A DNA stretch of 64,000 nucleotides. Origin: Escallonia rubra (taxonomy: Eukaryota; Streptophyta; Magnoliopsida; Escalloniales; Escalloniaceae). Position numbers and translations under genes: made by a program. Position 1 is the first letter of the stretch. Every line of letters begins with the position of its first letter. The stretch spans positions 1 through 64,000 of the forward strand of contig JAVXUO010002773.1 in NCBI GenBank assembly GCA_033065855.1. Direction: 5' to 3'. Below, one piece after another: positions 1-11,569 of this stretch. Below the pieces are notes generated by a model. That model was not told where the DNA came from. It worked only from the letters and a program-made list of their open reading frames with translations, and did not search any database.

Positions 1-71
1 GGTATCATTGCAAAGAGAAATGGTGATCAAAGTGATGAAGAACATTTTCAAGTTTTTTATTTGTGACGCAG

Positions 72-192
72 GTTCTTAATTAAAAGCACAATCTACGAGA
101 TTGATCTTGACCGCATCCTTCAAAGCATCCATGTATACCTGCAAGAACTAGGCACGGAAGAAATCAGGAGAAGGTTTTTATGGGTTTTATAA
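72..192 (+). CDS. Possible last exon of an unrecognised gene (5' part outside window)
   Basis: A polypyrimidine stretch ending in CAG at 69-71 is followed by a frame open from 73 to a TAA at 190-192. It encodes 39 residues beginning FLIKSTIYEIDLDRIL and ending RRRFLWVL, a helical, charged composition that looks like real protein. The first base (72) would complete a codon from an upstream exon, so the rest of the gene lies left of the window. I do not recognise the family. A second acceptor-like CAG at 238-240 suggests that transcription or alternative splicing may continue. It could also be a chance open frame. Confidence 0.4.
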
Positions 193-2920
193 TACAGGTC
201 TTTGGGTATTGCTTCTGTTAAATTTGATTTGTAGTTTCAGATGCTGACTCGTCAAAGATGTTGGACTTTCTGCTGGCAATTATTCTATTTGATGCTTTTT
301 TTTTTGTTGAAGAACATAGAAATATATACCAAATTAAAGGAGGTAAATATTTACAACAAGTTAGCAACAAAACCGTACATTAGTCAAGGATGACAACCCC
401 ATCCATAGGTAAAAGGAAACTACAAGAAATCAAAACGCTACAGGAGTCTCTGTTTGACCAATCCCCAATCTCGATAAAGGGACCGCAGGCTGTACACTAG
501 CAAACCATTCTTGCTGAAGGCCCGAACCGGAACTGAGAGCAAAAGAGGCCAACGAGGAGGACAAGGTATTCCATTTGATGCTAAAAGAGGGGGAGCTGAT
601 AACAAACCATTGCGTATGGTAAAAACTAAAAACTGTTCTATGCGAGCTGGTTAAGCTTCGTGGGACTCCAATAAAGAAAGGTCATTTTTCAATGGTTCCA
701 ATAGACATGGAGCCCCAACCACTCATTCTTGCTTACACCGATCTTAATCTTCAGGTACCATACTTTATGGGATATATTTGCTTAAGTTTCGCTTAATAAG
801 TACTATTTCTTACGCTATTTTACTCTATTGTGCTACCAGACTTTGGCTGCCGCAAGAATATTAACACCATCTATTATTGGAAAATTAATGGAATCGGAAT
901 CACAAATAAAGATTTTGAGGCGAGTGATCGATCGCTGTCTTTAAGCCTTTATTTATCCCCACTCGAAATCGAATTTGTTGACGGGTTAGCGACAAATTAT
1001 CCTTGATCAGGATACAACAAACTCTTTGGGAATTTGCAAATAACAAATTCGAAAATTCTCTTTGGAATTCTCTTTGAAGCAGTGTACGTTTTTTGTTATA
1101 ATAATTTTATAAAAAGAAAAGAGTTTTAGAAAAATTGCAAGTCAGTATTACGAAAATCTTGTATTTATAAAAAACCTGAAAGGGTGTGAATTTGAACAGA
1201 CACAACTTTTGGGAAAAAAAATATAGTTGTAAAAGTTAAAAATAACTGCCAGAAATTTATTCGAAATAAATCAAATTTTGAATTTAAATAAATCACACAT
1301 TTTCAGCAAAACTATTTTTTTTCGAAAAATGCAAAATATTTTTCGATAAAATAAGTCACGTTTTTCACGACCGCAGTAAGTATGCCTAATAACGACCTAA
1401 ACTTGCATGCCCACACGAGGGTAGCATGAAAACTAGCACGCTCTAGTCTTATTACTAGTCTTATTACAAAGTACATTGGAAACGCATCTTTGTTGTTGTA
1501 AACTCTTTTCAAAACTCATCTTCAAGTAACTTGGGACAAAGGAGTTTGTCTGTTCAAACAACTCATCTTTCATCCCTATCTTCTTTTTGTGTGTGCGGCC
1601 GATATCTTTGCCCCCCCTTTTTTTACTTGATATACTACTGGTTTTTGTTCATCTTATAGCAAGAACCGGGTGCAATCTTCAAAAGGACGGGTGACAGCAA
1701 ACATGCACTATTGGTCCATATGAACTTCACTTCACCCCCATCATATGCTGATGATGACGAGGGTCAATATGGGGAAACAAAGGAATGACAGATTTCCCTT
1801 CCGGGGGTTACTTTTGCATACATGTTTCGTAAAATTGGTCGTAAGAAAAGTATGGTAAGCATAATTACATAATAGTCTGTCAACTTAAGTGAGATAAAAG
1901 ACTGTAACGCTCTTCAAGACTATGATTGCATGCACGGATGTGCCTGTGGTGGCAGACACTACATCAATTTTGAAATAGAGAGCAGATCTCACAAGATAAT
2001 TCCAGAAAACAAACTGGTAAACCAGTTAGCAAGTAAGATTAGCTTAGTGAGTTTGATCAGACATTTTACAACCAAATTGAAAAAAAAATTGGTTTCCGGT
2101 GGCAAAAGACTTATTCGATGCTGGAGAAGGCCACCCAGACCGGTCTAATGGACGTAAGAGGTTAATCAATACAGCAAACGATGATGTTTGTTCCGCATTA
2201 TCCTCTATAAATAATCAATAGACAGTATAATTCTAACACGCCAATACGCGTCTAACAATTAGAAAAATAGATGGGTACGATGGAAATAAAAGTTCACCAA
2301 TATCTTCGTATTCTGTTTACGAAATAGATAATGCCTTTTGTACAATATTGTTTACCAACCATACAGCAGAATCATTAACGCAAACATGCCGTGTACATGA
2401 CTTTTAACATTGTACCAGCGGTAGCTATGGATTTAATGCCTTCTCTGCATTCCGGTTGTCCTTCAGTTTTTTAAGGTTATGTTGGCCATTTCTTCTGTCT
2501 CTGAACTCTTTTTTGAGTGATACCCATTCAGTATCACGGGGGAAATCTGTGGGCAGAAGAATTTAAGATGGTCATTTAAGTCACCATTTATGTTCTTCTG
2601 AAACCACTTAAAGAATTGGCCGATGAACATTTAAGGGAGTTGGTGAGATTGTTAAGAACTTCAGACTTCAAAGCATGAAAGGGATTGGGGAGGAGTACAT
2701 CTCTCTTTTCGTTACATCAACTTTGTTTGGTGGTTGCACAGAGAAGCCTCCCATGAGTAAAGTTTGGGGTTCATTTAATTCAGCATAGGTACGGATCACT
2801 TAAGAACATATTTTGTACATGGTCGATGAGTATGTATGCGAGAGTCTAACCCTTCAAACTTGTACTTATTTTTGTGAGTAAGATCCACATCCATAACGAC
2901 TTGAGTGACAAAAGATTATC
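193..2920. other. Intergenic, no gene supported
   Basis: AT-rich DNA with only short unsupported frames. A T-run at 297-308 followed by moderately GC-balanced sequence (310-720) could be the remnant of a retroelement, but no protein similarity is readable. The 72-codon frame at 1930-2148 has no coding character. Confidence 0.5.
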
Positions 2921-2921
2921 A

Positions 2922-3040
2922 TTAAAAAAAATTATCATTGTAATTAAAAATGATAGCAATAATCTTTTATAGCTAAAATTAAAAAAATTATCATTGTAAT
3001 TAAAAATGATAGCGATAATCTTTTATTGCTAAAAATACAA
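2922..3040. repeat. Two-copy 56-bp tandem repeat
   Basis: The block containing ATTATCATTGTAATTAAAAA followed by TGATAGC(A/G)ATAATCTTTTAT occurs twice with a period of 56 bp (anchor starts 2931 and 2987). Each unit has internal dyad symmetry between TTATCATT and AATGATA. Confidence 0.8.
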
Positions 3041-3600
3041 TTGACGACATTTTTTTTGTTATCCTAATCCCGTTTTTGTAGCTTTTTTGAGAGGTATTTA
3101 TGTACTTTGAACACTATCGAGTCATATCAAAGAACATAGCAATTAAGAGAGAGGTGACATCATCCGTCCGCTCCTCAAACCTTACGCAAAAAAATATTAT
3201 AGGAGTAATAAAATACTTTGACCACAATTATAGACCAACAAAAAGATGATATAAAACAATGATTTAATAGCTTTTTGACAGAGACTCAATTATGGAGGAT
3301 ATAAAGCTAAACAATAACTTTAAAGTAGATACTAGAATCAACTTTATTCTGTGAAAATACTCCAACAACTTTAATCCCCGAGTTTCCCTCTATTCTATAT
3401 GTAAAGTTCTATGGGCTTGAGTGCATTGATAAGATTTGTTTTCTCATCTACGCTTTTTGTCTCAAAAATATATATATATATTAATCATATCTTTTTCGAG
3501 CTATCGTAATTTTTTTTTGATAACTTTAAAATTAAAAAAAATTCCTTAATTTTTTTTAATGTTTATACTTTTTATACTTATTTTTTTTTCTTCACATTTA
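3041..3600. other. Intergenic, AT-rich
   Basis: Very AT-rich DNA with homopolymer runs and a short TA run near 3470. No gene seen. Parts may be MITE-derived. Confidence 0.4.
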
Positions 3601-6060
3601 ATTTTTCACCAATCAACTTTCTCGGCTTACTTTCTTTCTCTCTTTTCTCTCTCTCTTCGTGTAGAATGAAAAATTAATTCATCTTATAAATAAATGTATA
3701 TGTCAAATACGATAGGGTATTAGGAAACGGAGAAAGTATTTTGCTGGAGGGTGCATGTCAGGTCCACGGAAAGTATCTCCAAGGAAGGGGACAGAAATCT
3801 CATGGCTGTAGTCAGTCTTGAAGCCAAACACCATGTTTACATGACCACTCACTCTAGAGCTCTCAGCACCATTTATTGATCTTCGTCTGCATTTTGTACA
3901 ACGTTCCTTTTGGTTTGTTGCATCTTGTACATAATTCATAATGATTTGCTGCATCTTCTACGGTGTTCATAATTGGTTTGCTGCAGCTTGCACAGTATTC
4001 ATAATAGTTTGATTTGATACGGAAATCTTGTCTGCATCAGCAAACGGGAAAATCTTTCTTCCAGCTACCCGATGTCTTCTTGTGAGTTTAATTCCCTATT
4101 AACTGCACTGTCAAAAATCATTTCTAAACCTGTTGAAATGATTTCATACGGTGCAATGTTGATGGTTTACAATACACCAATATGTTTTAATTTTATTGTT
4201 AGATGAATAAAAGATGTTATCGAATGAGCTTAAGTTATTACTTAAATAATCAACAACATTATGTCAAAATTATGAGTCAAGTAAAATCATTCATGAGTTT
4301 GCAAAATGTTAGTGCTCTGTAAATATATTACACTGTTTTTTGTGAGTATTTTTTATTATAAAATGATATATTTTGTTCATCGTCCATACAGGGGCGGACG
4401 CACGTTGGGGCAAGGGGGGGCTAAAGCCCCTCCTGGAATTTTTTTTTATTTTGGGAATCGCACTGACGCCGTTCCCGAGATCCCGTTCCCCGAGGCCCAA
4501 CCCCAAATCCCCAATACCCCGTTCCCCGTTCCCCGAGAGACCTGCAATCGACTCTCTCTCTCTCACACAGACTCTCTCCTTCACGGCTTCACCGGCGACC
4601 GGCGACTCTCTCCTTCACGGCTTCACTCCCGCGACGCCCTTGAAGAACCAGATATGAGACTGAGATCTCCTGATCTTGACCGCCGACGACCTCCCGCAGA
4701 CCCGCAGTCCCGCGAGTCCCACGCCGACGCCGACGCCGGCTGCTGCGGTGTTGCCGCCTGCCTCTCTTCTTGTCGTTTTGGAGCTTTGGTACATTATCTT
4801 CCAGTCTTCCTTTTTTAGTTTCTCTTATCTTTCAAAGTCATAGATGAGCCAGGGTAGGAACCTTCTCTGCAGGAGCTGGTTTTGTTGAAAACCCAGCTCT
4901 GATGGGGTCTTTGAGCGGCAATATGAGTAATATAACGAGTTTGAGGAGGGAAAATCACTGAATGTCTGCAAACATCTTCTCTCCAAGCTTCTATGCTCTG
5001 CAAAACTTTGAATTGAGAGTCTCTTTGTCGCTTGGAGTGTGCTGCTGCTGCTGTACTTTTTTCTGTGTCTTAATGGGGCTTTATAGTTCCCAAGTTCCAA
5101 CAGAGAAGGGGGGTGGGTTGGGGAATGGGGGGGGGGGGGTAGTTGTTTTCCCTCCCAGTCTCCAGAAAGGAAAAGAAGATCAAATCTTGTGGGTGTATCT
5201 CCGTAATGTGTTAGAAAAGGACACTGATCTTAATAGCAGTTTTTGTGTTGGCTAAACCCAAGCACACACCAATCTGATCTGTGTTTTTAATATTATTTTT
5301 AAAAAAAATTGGTATCGGACATATAATTTTTGTCCCCCCTAAAAAATATTCCTGGTTCCGCCCCTGCGTCCATAAGAATGTGTGTAACACACACATACAA
5401 GCCAGAGAGCTTAACGCCTTAACCTTTCGAACTTGTGCTCATTTTTATAGCTTTTGACCAAGGAGCTGGAACTCTTATCTCCGGTCGCGCTCTTAATAAA
5501 GAGGGTAAATGACAGGCAGTAAAGAGATGTTCTGAACAAAGCAACGTTCTCTGCAAATCACTATCAAGCCATCCCTTGTCAAAGTACATGCTAGCCCTGG
5601 CAAAACGGATAGGTGGGTTTGGGTTTGAATTTGAGTCAAATGGATTTGGGAAAAATGGATAGCTGACTCGTTTAAATCTATTTATTTGTGAATTAACGAG
5701 ATTAATCACTAAATGAATTGGTTTAATTCATTATCTAAACATGACACATTTGTCAAGATCCAAACCAATATGAATAATTTCTTACCCAACCCAGTTTCTG
5801 ACCCGATCCATTGACCTTTGACTTTTTGGTTTTCATATTTCAATGTCTTTTCTTGAAAACAATAATAATATTATTATTGTAGCTATAAGTTGTGCTTCTG
5901 CACTTCTGACAATAAGTTACGCACTTATCTTGGATGATTAAGAAAGCAAATGTTATTGTTTTTAATAAAAGACACTGAAATAACTTAAGTTGGATAAATA
6001 CTAATCACTTGCAATCTTAAACTAATTAAGTTTCTTTAAGTTGCATCTTTAATCTTTGAG
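3600..6060. repeat. Segmental duplication, copy 1 (contains the hAT insertion)
   Basis: This stretch aligns by eye with 17270-18830. Shared landmarks are AAGGAAGGGGACAGAAATCT, ATGAATAAAAGA near 4203, the AATCAACAACATTATGTCAA block near 4247, and CATCCCTTGTCAAAGTACAT near 5570. Copy 1 is longer because a transposon sits at 4389-5366. Neither copy carries a recognisable gene. Confidence 0.85.
4389..5366. mobile_element. Non-autonomous hAT-type DNA transposon (978 bp)
   Basis: The element starts CAGGGGCGGA and ends TCCGCCCCTG, perfect 10-bp terminal inverted repeats of the plant hAT type. It is flanked by a perfect 8-bp target duplication CGTCCATA at 4381-4388 and 5367-5374. The paralogous segment at 18064-18071 has a single CGTCCATA and no element, so it is an empty site. 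The interior has a GC-rich part with a tandem repeat of CTCTCCTTCACGGCTTCAC and a minus-strand open frame of 91 codons (4825-5100), perhaps from captured sequence. No transposase is seen, so mobilisation would need an autonomous relative. Confidence 0.95.
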
Positions 6061-6712
6061 AACTTCTTTAATCTCTTTTTTCTTTAACTCTCTCATATTT
6101 TCTCGATATTGTATATTGTAATAACGAAAGGGAATGTCTTTTCTATGCAAAATTCAGGCCGCCTTCTTAAGATTTTGAAGTTAATGCCATTCGCGATCAG
6201 TTCCTTCGAATCGGATATAACTCCAAAAGAATATAACTTGTGTGGGGTTGCCTCATAGCGGTTTCTATGTTTCTTTTAACTTTACAACGTTGTAACCAGT
6301 TAACATTTTTGCTGCGTTGAATAGAGTCGGGATTGCACTTTGTCCTTCAAATTCCTCTTCATATTGAAGAGCAGGAATGAGAAAAAAACGAAACCTTTCT
6401 AATTTGTTCTTTATGAACTCTTGGCTGCTAGGTTGGAAAAGGATACTAACGACCACAAGTACACCAATAATTAAAAGTTATTATAATTTTTATGTAATAC
6501 CTTCGACAACAATTGTTAGCGGCACTTTTTTGATATCGTTATATAAATGCTACAAATACATTAGACAATTATATAAATATCACAAAATAAAATATTATTG
6601 CTATCGTCTAACAACTGGCCAAATAATTTTTACTCAATCATATGGAACTGAAAGGAACGAAATTAATTCTACAGAAAATTATTAAATTTCTAAAGAATAA
6701 TAAATTTTAGGG
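6061..6712. other. Intergenic; contains an inverted copy of 17090-17270
   Basis: No gene seen. Positions about 6540-6712 are the reverse complement of about 17090-17270 (shared block TGCTACAAATACATTA and the ACGAAATTAATTCTACAGAA stretch), so this is a dispersed repeat in inverted orientation, probably a MITE. Confidence 0.55.
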
Positions 6713-6950
6713 TTAATTACAAAACTGTCCCCTGAGGTTTACACGTTTTTGCACTTTGTCCCCCGTATTTACAACTTTTGCAATAATATGTTCCTCGAGG
6801 TTGACAAAACCGTTGCAAAGAGTTCCAAAATTGGACAGACGTCCAATTTTGGACATTAAGTGATCATGTGCGGTGCACATGCCATTTTGATATGGGCAAA
6901 TTTGTAATTTTTCTATGCCTTCTTCCCCACTGTGTTCTTCTCTCTCTGTT
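6713..6950. mobile_element. Single MULE-like terminus (truncated element)
   Basis: The stretch opens with GGGTTAATTACAAAACTGTC followed by CCCTGAGGTTT, the style of terminus seen on the intact MULEs at 24219, 38890 and 45386. No matching inverted end is found downstream. The sequence changes abruptly at about 6951 into a repeat block shared with 11570, so the element appears cut by the local duplication. Confidence 0.5.
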
Positions 6951-7525
6951 GTCTGGTTCTTTAAAACATAGGGGTGTGAACAGTCAATTTGGTGAAACCA
7001 TCTGACCATTCACAAACCGATGAATGAAAACCTTCCGTTTGGTTCCCTTATTGGAAACTTGAATCATTGGTTAAGTGGTTCTCGGTTGAAACTTTTTGAC
7101 TCGGTTACATCTGAACCTACCCAAAGGAACTTAATATGTACACGATGTTGGTACACGCAGTACGTGCGAATAAACAAAAATATGAATAAATTTAATTAAT
7201 ATTAATATAAATCATAAAAAAGCACATAAGAAGAGAAATGAGGTTATCTTGATGGAGAAGTTTTCATTTTATTGGGATGTAGCGTTTATATATTGAAAGA
7301 TCTTGAAGATAAACCGGTTTGGTTTGCTTTTGTTTGGTGTACATTAACGTGGTTACGCAAACGGCCAGTTTTGAAGATAAACAAAGTCCTACAATCTATG
7401 TGGAAATTACAAGTTTTATGACAGAATCTAACAGGACCCAAATGCCACAACTCTAGTATAAAGTGACAAAAACAATCTCTCTCGACATATTTAATTGTTG
7501 TGTTGGCCTGCAACAATACTTCCCT
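6951..7525. repeat. Local duplication block, copy A
   Basis: Matches 11570-12075 (copy B) and, in part, 14660-14700 plus 15059-15270 (copy C). The anchor TTCTTTAAAACATAGGGGTG is shared with B, and CATTTTATTGGGATGTAGCG is shared by all three. Copy B lacks the ~70 bp between two short GAAGATA direct repeats that copy A keeps (about 7306-7380), which fits a deletion between those repeats. No protein is recognised. Confidence 0.8.
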
Positions 7526-8512
7526 AGATCATTGAGTTAACAAATATATATATATATATTTGTTAGAGAAAATATCTTAGAAAAACTAACACCCAATTGT
7601 ACGTCACCGGTGACCGAATTTTCTCCTCGGTGTTACCAATCCGTAGCTAATCAATCTTGATAAGAAGTTTCTTCACTTAAAAGAAAGTGATAGGGGCGAG
7701 AAATTTTGCAGGATGCTTATGACTTCTCAATTAAAACGGTGGTCCTGTTAGCTAGTACTATTTCGCAGGTAGATGTTCTCATTCATGCAAACCCACGTGG
7801 ACGACCGCGCAAAAGCCATGAAAGAGCCAACTCGTTCAAAATCATGTGACAGAGTGTAATATTCGATTTCTTTTTGCCATTTCAGAAACAAAGTCAAGTG
7901 TTTTGGCCAAGCATATAGTATGATTTCTACCGAAGCAGATAAAGCAGGTGATATGATAACCTCAAAACAAAGTCAAGTGTTTTGGCAACTGGGCTAAACC
8001 TATGTACTACAAACCGGTGAAAATTAAACTTCATAATTATGGTGCAAATGTTTGTCCATGTAATTATTGACCGAGCACGTTATGTACTTATTTTTATTTA
8101 TATGGTCGTGTCAAGCAAAAGAGCGTAGGTTCTTTCCTTGTGGTCAGTTGATGTTAACTCTCAATTCATATACACTCCTACTATTCCACCAAGAAAGAAA
8201 AAAAAAAAAAAGGCCAGTAAGTTGGCAAGGAGAGCATGCACGAGAAGTAGTACAAGTCTTACAGTTTACAAAGTGAGTTTGAGTAGATTGTCAGCGGCAC
8301 TGATAAACTTACACAAGGAGAGTCTACAAGTCATAATGGACAGAACACAGAGAAACACATCCAAGACCTCTTGAAAAAAAGTAGATCAATTTTCACAGGC
8401 ATTTCCAGCCATACACGACAAAGCTTTAATTATGATATATACACAAACGTTGTTGAAGATTCAAATAGATTGCACCGATCACAATAGCGACATCTCTTAT
8501 GACAAACTTAAG

Positions 8513-8556
<44 letters not shown>

Positions 8557-8640
8557 AATGCAAAAAAAGGAATGAAATTGAACGGAAGGGAAAGATTGAT
8601 ATCTTTCTTGTGTTTTAATGGGCCAGATTTTCACGGACCT
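7526..8640. other. Intergenic; holds repeat block D (7880-8012) and a TA microsatellite
   Basis: Positions 7880-8012, bounded by TTCAGAAACAAAGTCAAGTG and TATGTACTACAA, are repeated at 16001-16142. An uninterrupted (TA)n run occupies about 8514-8552. The rest shows nothing I can assign. The 69- and 78-codon frames at 8067-8374 have no recognisable domain. Confidence 0.6.
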
Positions 8641-9600
8641 AGTTAGCTTTTGTCATTTTCAAGGACAAGAACCGGCGGGAGTATCTCCTGGGAACAAGAC
8701 GGGAGTATCTCCTGGGAACAAGAACAAGGACAGGGACAGGCCATGATGAACATCATTGTCTCGGGACCCGTATCATCAGAGAAAAGGTGGCAGAAAAAAA
8801 AAAGAACATAACAGTCATACGTAGAAGAGACCCTGTCTTCTTTTAAGAAAAGAGAGAAAGAGTAAGTAAACATAGTGAAAGGAAATCTGTGCTGCGAGCT
8901 GACCATGTGATGCGACACTGCATAGACACTGACTCTACGAGGTAGAAAAGTTTTGAATAAATATATGTCTCTCTCTCTCTCTATCTATATATACACACAA
9001 CTGTAGAGCAGTGTTACCACCCTCGGCGCATTAATCTTCCCTGTTCGGCATCTTCAGCCCAACCCTAATTTTTCTTGGCTGCTGCAACCATCCGGCGAAA
9101 ATGTACCAGGCACCGCAACCCCTTCTCCCCAATCACTCCGACGCTGGTCGGGGGTATGCGGTCTGTACTGGCTCGAGAGCCTAACCCTAATTCTGCCCTT
9201 GCCGCCGTACCTTACCTTGTAATCACCTCCCAACCCGCGCTTCTCCCTCCAGGTACCCACTCGAGCCGTACCGACCGCATACCCCCGACTCGCTTCGCTA
9301 CCCCGGGATCCAGTTCCAACCAGCATTTTACACGCATACATACAGAGTGTTGTTTTAGTAGGTTGGAATTTATGTGAAGTGTAGTAGGTTTGTTACTTAA
9401 ACCAGGGTTTTACGGTGTAATCTTAGGAGCCGTGGTTTTTAACTGGTCGTTTATTTGTGTAAAGTGAGCAATTTTGTTTTTTTTTTATGGCAGACACCTC
9501 TGAACACAGCTCATTTGTCGCTCAGATGGGTACGGCTTGTCGGTTGCATAAGCGACAAGCCGGGTGGGAGCGTTGTGGCACTTGACGCTCTGCGCATGAT
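8641..9600 (+). pseudogene. Broken copy of the zinc-finger gene (promoter and first exon)
   Basis: The DNA from 8641 to about 9470 is a paralogue of 12735-13550, including the promoter TATA region and the first coding exon, which would start at ATG 9101. Against the better copy it carries three changes. A ~40-bp insertion at about 9139-9178 is an inverted copy of exon sequence near 9255-9295. Exon and donor sequence corresponding to 13330-13427 is deleted. After the second acceptor (CAG at 9491-9493) the zinc-finger exon is replaced by unrelated sequence. No zinc-finger codons remain, so this is best read as a pseudogene or promoter-donating fragment. Confidence 0.6.
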
Positions 9601-9824
9601 GTTCTGCCTATGGCTTCAGGTCTGATAAAATAACGTGATGTGTTGTTTTACCTTGGCTTTCTCAAGTTGAGATGACCCGAGTCTAACAGGTTGTTTCTAT
9701 CTTCAGGATGCTTAAGCTGGCTTTCTTTTACATTTCAAGTCCTTGTTGGTAGGGTTCACTTTTGTTTGACATATGACATAACGTGAGTGATTATACAATT
9801 ATTGTGTACTTGATATGTATGCAG

Positions 9825-9967
9825 AGGATATGACGCCTCGAACAACCTTGAAGGCAATGGAAAGAAAAAAAAGAATACAAGAACTTGAGAGATTGATTCA
9901 GTTGTCAGGAACAGTCAGAAACCAAAACTTCCTGAGGGTGCAGGAGAGGCTTATAGAAGATACATCG
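9825..9967 (+). CDS. Possible exon, unrecognised (fragment)
   Basis: A 143-nt stretch bounded by GCAG at 9821-9824 and GTATGC at 9968 is open in one frame. It encodes a basic, helical peptide containing DMTPRTTLKAMERKKRIQEL and ending RLIEDTS. It lies 0.2 kb downstream of the broken zinc-finger copy and could be a later exon of a chimeric transcript that begins at the 9.1-kb promoter. Family not recognised. Confidence 0.35.
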
Positions 9968-10017
9968 GTATGCTTATTTTTGTGTAAAGTGCATACAGGG
10001 CCATTTTTTAGCTGCTA

Positions 10018-11569
10018 ATTGTTGGGTAACCTTAGCTACTTACTGACCATTCTAGTTACTTCATTACAAGGAGCAAGAGATGTTTGGATGGGCATTCAGT
10101 TTTTTCTCCTTCTCTATTTTAGATCTAGATCTCATGTTGTAAACGGTGTTTCTTAAAATTTCAAATGGTTTGGTGTCAATTGTGTAATTTTATCTTGATA
10201 CATGCGTTTCACAGTATTTGCGCACAACTGAAGTCCAATAGAGGAGTAAATGCTATGAAAAGAATTGAGTGACCATTATCAATTACTGACATGTTTATCG
10301 AATATAGCAATTGAACTACAAATACCGAAACATTGTCTACATTGTTAGTGAGAGTGTCACTTGCTTATACTTTATGTTGAATTCTAACTTGTTCAGTTAG
10401 GGCTATTATGAATGGCAGGATACCTAAGAGCCCAAAATTCTCCAAAGCACTTAGACCCAACTTTTATGTAGAGATGTGTGTGTGAAAGTCCGTGTTTATG
10501 TGTGCCTGTGTCTATATATATTCATTTATGTGTGGGTGTCTGTGTGAGTGAATATACGGGTGGTGATTTATGTATGTACATATGCTTGTGTCTGTCAATG
10601 CGTGTGTGCGTGTTTGTGTATATGAACACGCTAAGCCTGTTTCTTAGAAAAATCTTAGCACTTCATCCCAGCTATTCTAGCTAAGTGAATTTTGGTTTTT
10701 TTTTTGGTTGTAGTTTGAACCACTGAAGATATGGAAATCAAAGTTGATTCAAATTGGTAATAGGGCTTTGCATAAACTAACATTCAGAGGAGCCAAAGTA
10801 CTTAGGTTGTTTAATGTTATTATATTTTTTATCCTGAAACTATTAACTTTGATCTCGTAATTTAGAAATTTCGAGAAATCATTAGGTTGGTGTACTTTGT
10901 ATTTATTTTTTTTAATTGTTATATGTTTTTCTTGATACTGTTATCTTTGTTCTTGTAATATAGAAACCTCCTGAGGTCCTTAGAGCATGTTCTTTTTTTT
11001 GTTTTGTTGGTAAAAGTGTGATTAGGTTTTGTTGGAAGTCCTAGTCTTATTGAAAGCCCGGCTGGACCTCTGATATAGATGAGAGACGTTGTGCGGCATG
11101 TCGCTCGTGATAGTGGGGTACGGAGATTTTAGATTTTGCTAATTGTTTAATTCTCTTATATAGTAAATCTGATTTAATTGATGATTTTATAGAGTTCCAC
11201 AGAAAAGACTCCGCTCACTATGGTAGATATTGATGGTTATGTTTTCCAACTTGTCGTGCCAAATTTGATACAGCATATGTCAGTGACGCTGCAGTCATCG
11301 CTATATGATGGTAGAGTTTTTGAAATTATTTTTTACTTTTAACAGGTTTCATGATTATGTGTCTCTCTTTCATTCTCATCTTTTGTTATGTTTTCCAAAT
11401 GTAGATACATGGAAGGTTTAGAAGGCTCCTGCAGTGGCTGGATCCAAATCTAGAATTTCTTGCTGGAAGTTTTTGAAACTCAGTTGATGACATTGTCTCG
11501 GGACGTTTGTGCATGATTTGCTGGAAAAATTACTGCTTTGGTCTCCAATTTTCTATTTCAAACTAGTTT
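10018..11569. other. Non-coding stretch with one further exon-like frame
   Basis: Block E (10560-10655, ending AACACGCTAAGCCTGTTTCT) is repeated at 16354-16440. A stretch near 11193-11312, preceded by AG and open in one frame (STEKTPLTMVDIDGYVFQLV...), could be another exon of the 9.8-kb fragment, but no chain can be built. A TG-rich region runs from 10470 to 10640. Nothing else recognised. Confidence 0.35.

Noticed and set aside
3469-3481. TA microsatellites as possible regulatory or matrix sites (also 8514-8552, 46834-46855)
   Set aside because: Simple repeats with no flanking evidence of function; noted only as repeats.
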